From Desulfobacteraceae bacterium (GTDB taxonomy: Bacteria > Desulfobacterota > DSM-4660 > Desulfatiglandales > Desulfatiglandaceae), in the NCBI GenBank assembly GCA_020349865.1, contig CP070700.1, forward strand, positions 750,199-755,972: DNA of 5,774 nucleotides. The letters run 5' to 3'. A program made the translations under genes and the position numbers. The notes under the pieces are model-generated. The model saw only the letters and a list, made by a program, of their open reading frames with translations. It ran no database searches and was not told the origin of the DNA. The stretch's first letter is position 1. Each line of letters opens with the position of its first letter. This document shows positions 5,555-5,774 of the stretch, piece after piece.

Positions 5555-5774
5555 TTGCCATCATGACCCAACGCCAGGACAGGATGCAGACGGCTCAAGG
5601 AGGAGAAAGGGATGCATGGTTTAGTTCCTTACGCCTTGCGTCTTGGACCTGGAGCCTTAACCCAAACGCCGGTTCCTCGGGAGGCTACAAATAAAATGTT
5701 TTAAGTATGCAAATTTGCGGTAAAAGACACTGGTCCTGCAATGAGCATTGCTGCCACTGCACTCAAACTATTGA
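5555..5774. other. Region after the ABM gene without a convincing gene
   Basis: These 220 bases contain no clear terminator; CCTC-GG-GAGG (5674-5683) has too small a loop to count. The stretch around 5629-5660 has repeated GCCTTG/GTCTTGG/GAGCCTT units, resembling degenerate intergenic repeats rather than coding DNA. A 43-codon plus frame (5563-5694) has no ribosome site. Two frames run off the right edge. One, on the plus strand from ATG 5707, is short and rich in Cys and His. The other, on the minus strand, ends with TAA at 5701 and could be the end of a neighbouring gene. Confidence 0.5.
5612..5704 (+). CDS. Possible 30-residue small protein with good ribosome site
   Basis: I do not recognise this frame. 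It starts with ATG eight bases after AAGGAGGAG (5597-5605), one of the best ribosome sites in the window, and runs for 30 codons to TAA. The product is basic, with several Pro and Leu residues, and has no membrane helix or known motif. It lies 57 bases downstream of the ABM gene in the same direction and could share its transcript. Against it, the DNA inside the frame looks repetitive, and a competing longer frame overlaps it. Confidence 0.2.
   Translation: MHGLVPYALRLGPGALTQTPVPREATNKMF

Overview
The window looks like ordinary chromosomal housekeeping DNA of a Gram-negative, probably deltaproteobacterial (Desulfobacterota-like) organism. This placement is an inference from two things: the PhoH / seven-TM HD hydrolase / YbeY gene order, and a short palindromic GC-rich repeat of a kind common in such genomes. 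No rRNA or other taxonomic marker is present to settle it.

Most of the window is read on the minus strand. In transcription order it holds a YjbQ-family protein (4961-4542), a PhoH-family ATPase (4400-3405), a large membrane HD-domain phosphohydrolase of the PgpH/7TMR-HD family (3364-863), the endoribonuclease YbeY (963-523) and holo-ACP synthase AcpS (440-30). The gaps are 141, 40, -101 and 82 bases, so phoH, the HD gene and ybeY are probably one operon. acpS probably belongs to it, and yjbQ may have its own promoter. PhoH and YbeY are a known functional pair in RNA/ribosome maturation. The HD protein is predicted to hydrolyse cyclic di-AMP, and AcpS activates acyl carrier protein for lipid synthesis.

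The most unusual feature of the operon is that the 3' end of the HD gene runs 101 bases into ybeY in another frame. The HD protein therefore ends in a charged, low-complexity tail whose last 33 residues are encoded on top of the YbeY N-terminus. Just before the overlap, the same tail carries a short palindromic repeat read in frame.

On the plus strand, across a divergent intergenic region of about 305 bases, lies a small ABM-fold protein gene (5267-5554). It has a very strong ribosome binding site and, about 180 bases upstream, a near-perfect sigma-70 promoter (TTGACA, 17 bases, TATGAT). The long leader between them contains two interleaved inverted repeats that could form alternative RNA structures. 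The last 220 bases hold no convincing gene, only a 30-codon frame behind a good Shine-Dalgarno sequence and two short frames running off the edge.

I found no mobile element, CRISPR array, tRNA or clearly novel multi-gene system. The observations worth follow-up are the overprinted tail, the ABM leader and the histidine-free ABM protein.
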